This document shows positions 63,944 to 64,000 of a stretch of 64,000 nt of DNA, in pieces. The position numbers and the translations under genes are program-made. Numbering within the stretch: position 1 is the stretch's first letter; the number at the start of each line of letters is the position of its first letter. The stretch comes from an uncultured Halieaceae bacterium (GTDB lineage Bacteria > Pseudomonadota > Gammaproteobacteria > Pseudomonadales > Halieaceae), in the NCBI GenBank assembly GCA_913057135.1, contig CAJXNM010000007.1, positions 16,202 to 80,201 of the forward strand, written 5' to 3'. The notes beneath the pieces are model-generated. The model did not search any database. It was given only the letters and a program-made list of their open reading frames with translations, and was not told the origin of the DNA.

Positions 63944-64000
63944 GGTTTGGGGAAATAAATCGAGGGGTTGTACCTCCTCAAGCTCGAAACCCGCGGCCAT
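63905..64000 (-). CDS. TrmA/RlmD-type RNA (uracil-5) methyltransferase, C-terminal fragment
   Basis: The last 31 codons of a minus-strand gene that continues past the window. The C-terminus GFELEEVQPLDLFPQTPHVE is the conserved ending of class I SAM-dependent RNA methyltransferases of the RlmD/RlmC/TrmA group. The final LLTRLVRR and TAA lie in the right copy of the 63-bp repeat. Which member it is cannot be told from this part. Confidence 0.7.
   Translation of the reverse strand: MAAGFELEEVQPLDLFPQTPHVELLTRLVRR

Overview
The window reads as chromosomal DNA of a moderately GC-rich, aerobic gammaproteobacterium. The best lineage clue is the block leuCDB-asd-fimV-truA-trpF-trpBA-accD-folC-dedD/SPOR-cvpA-purF-metZ. 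It matches the order known from Pseudomonas and relatives, with trpBA inserted between trpF and accD. A TonB-dependent receptor, acyl-CoA catabolism genes, several exported oxidoreductases or hydrolases and the SelD/MnmH tRNA-selenation pair suggest a marine or other aquatic heterotroph. That is inference; no rRNA or tRNA gene was seen that could fix the taxonomy.

Layout. 1-2.5 kb: end of a TonB-dependent receptor, a Tat-type small subunit and a GMC oxidoreductase, tightly packed on the + strand. 2.6-7.3 kb: a FadJ/FadB-like multifunctional beta-oxidation enzyme and glutaryl-CoA dehydrogenase, separated by a lower-GC accessory patch with a FitAB/VapBC-type toxin-antitoxin pair and a small membrane protein. 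7.3-11.2 kb: an AAA/DUF4143 ATPase, an exported cyclase-family hydrolase and a divergent NRAMP-like transporter. 11.2-22.5 kb: a long minus-strand cluster reading TldD (Tat signal), PmbA/TldE, DUF4159, MoxR ATPase, DUF58, BatA-like, DUF4175-like (with a His/Asp-rich stretch) and a final large membrane protein. 22.9-29.6 kb: an orphan small protein, an S9 prolyl-oligopeptidase-type gene broken by one TGA, and a second MoxR-DUF58-transglutaminase (TgpA-like) operon. 29.7-46.5 kb: the conserved biosynthetic block. 47-52.7 kb: rlmKL, a protein of unknown function, a lipoprotein, a methyltransferase and a PlsC-type acyltransferase. 52.9-60.7 kb: a small basic protein, an SRPBCC-SDR fusion, an amidohydrolase, slyX, a SUI1/YciH factor, an MDR dehydrogenase and a lytic transglycosylase. 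60.8-64 kb: selD-mnmH, a TumE/TumA-type toxin-antitoxin pair and the 3' end of a TrmA/RlmD-type RNA methyltransferase.

The most striking structural signal is at the right end. The toxin-antitoxin module between mnmH and the converging RNA methyltransferase is flanked by a 63-bp direct repeat with two mismatches. The repeat holds the overlapping 3' ends of both host genes, so the module sits between two copies and neither host gene is truncated. Other notable points are the single TGG-to-TGA change in the S9 peptidase, the Tat-tagged TldD/PmbA pair leading a MoxR operon, a pair of DnaA-box sequences upstream of leuC, and a recurring habit of short tandem duplications (13-24 bp units) both between and inside genes.
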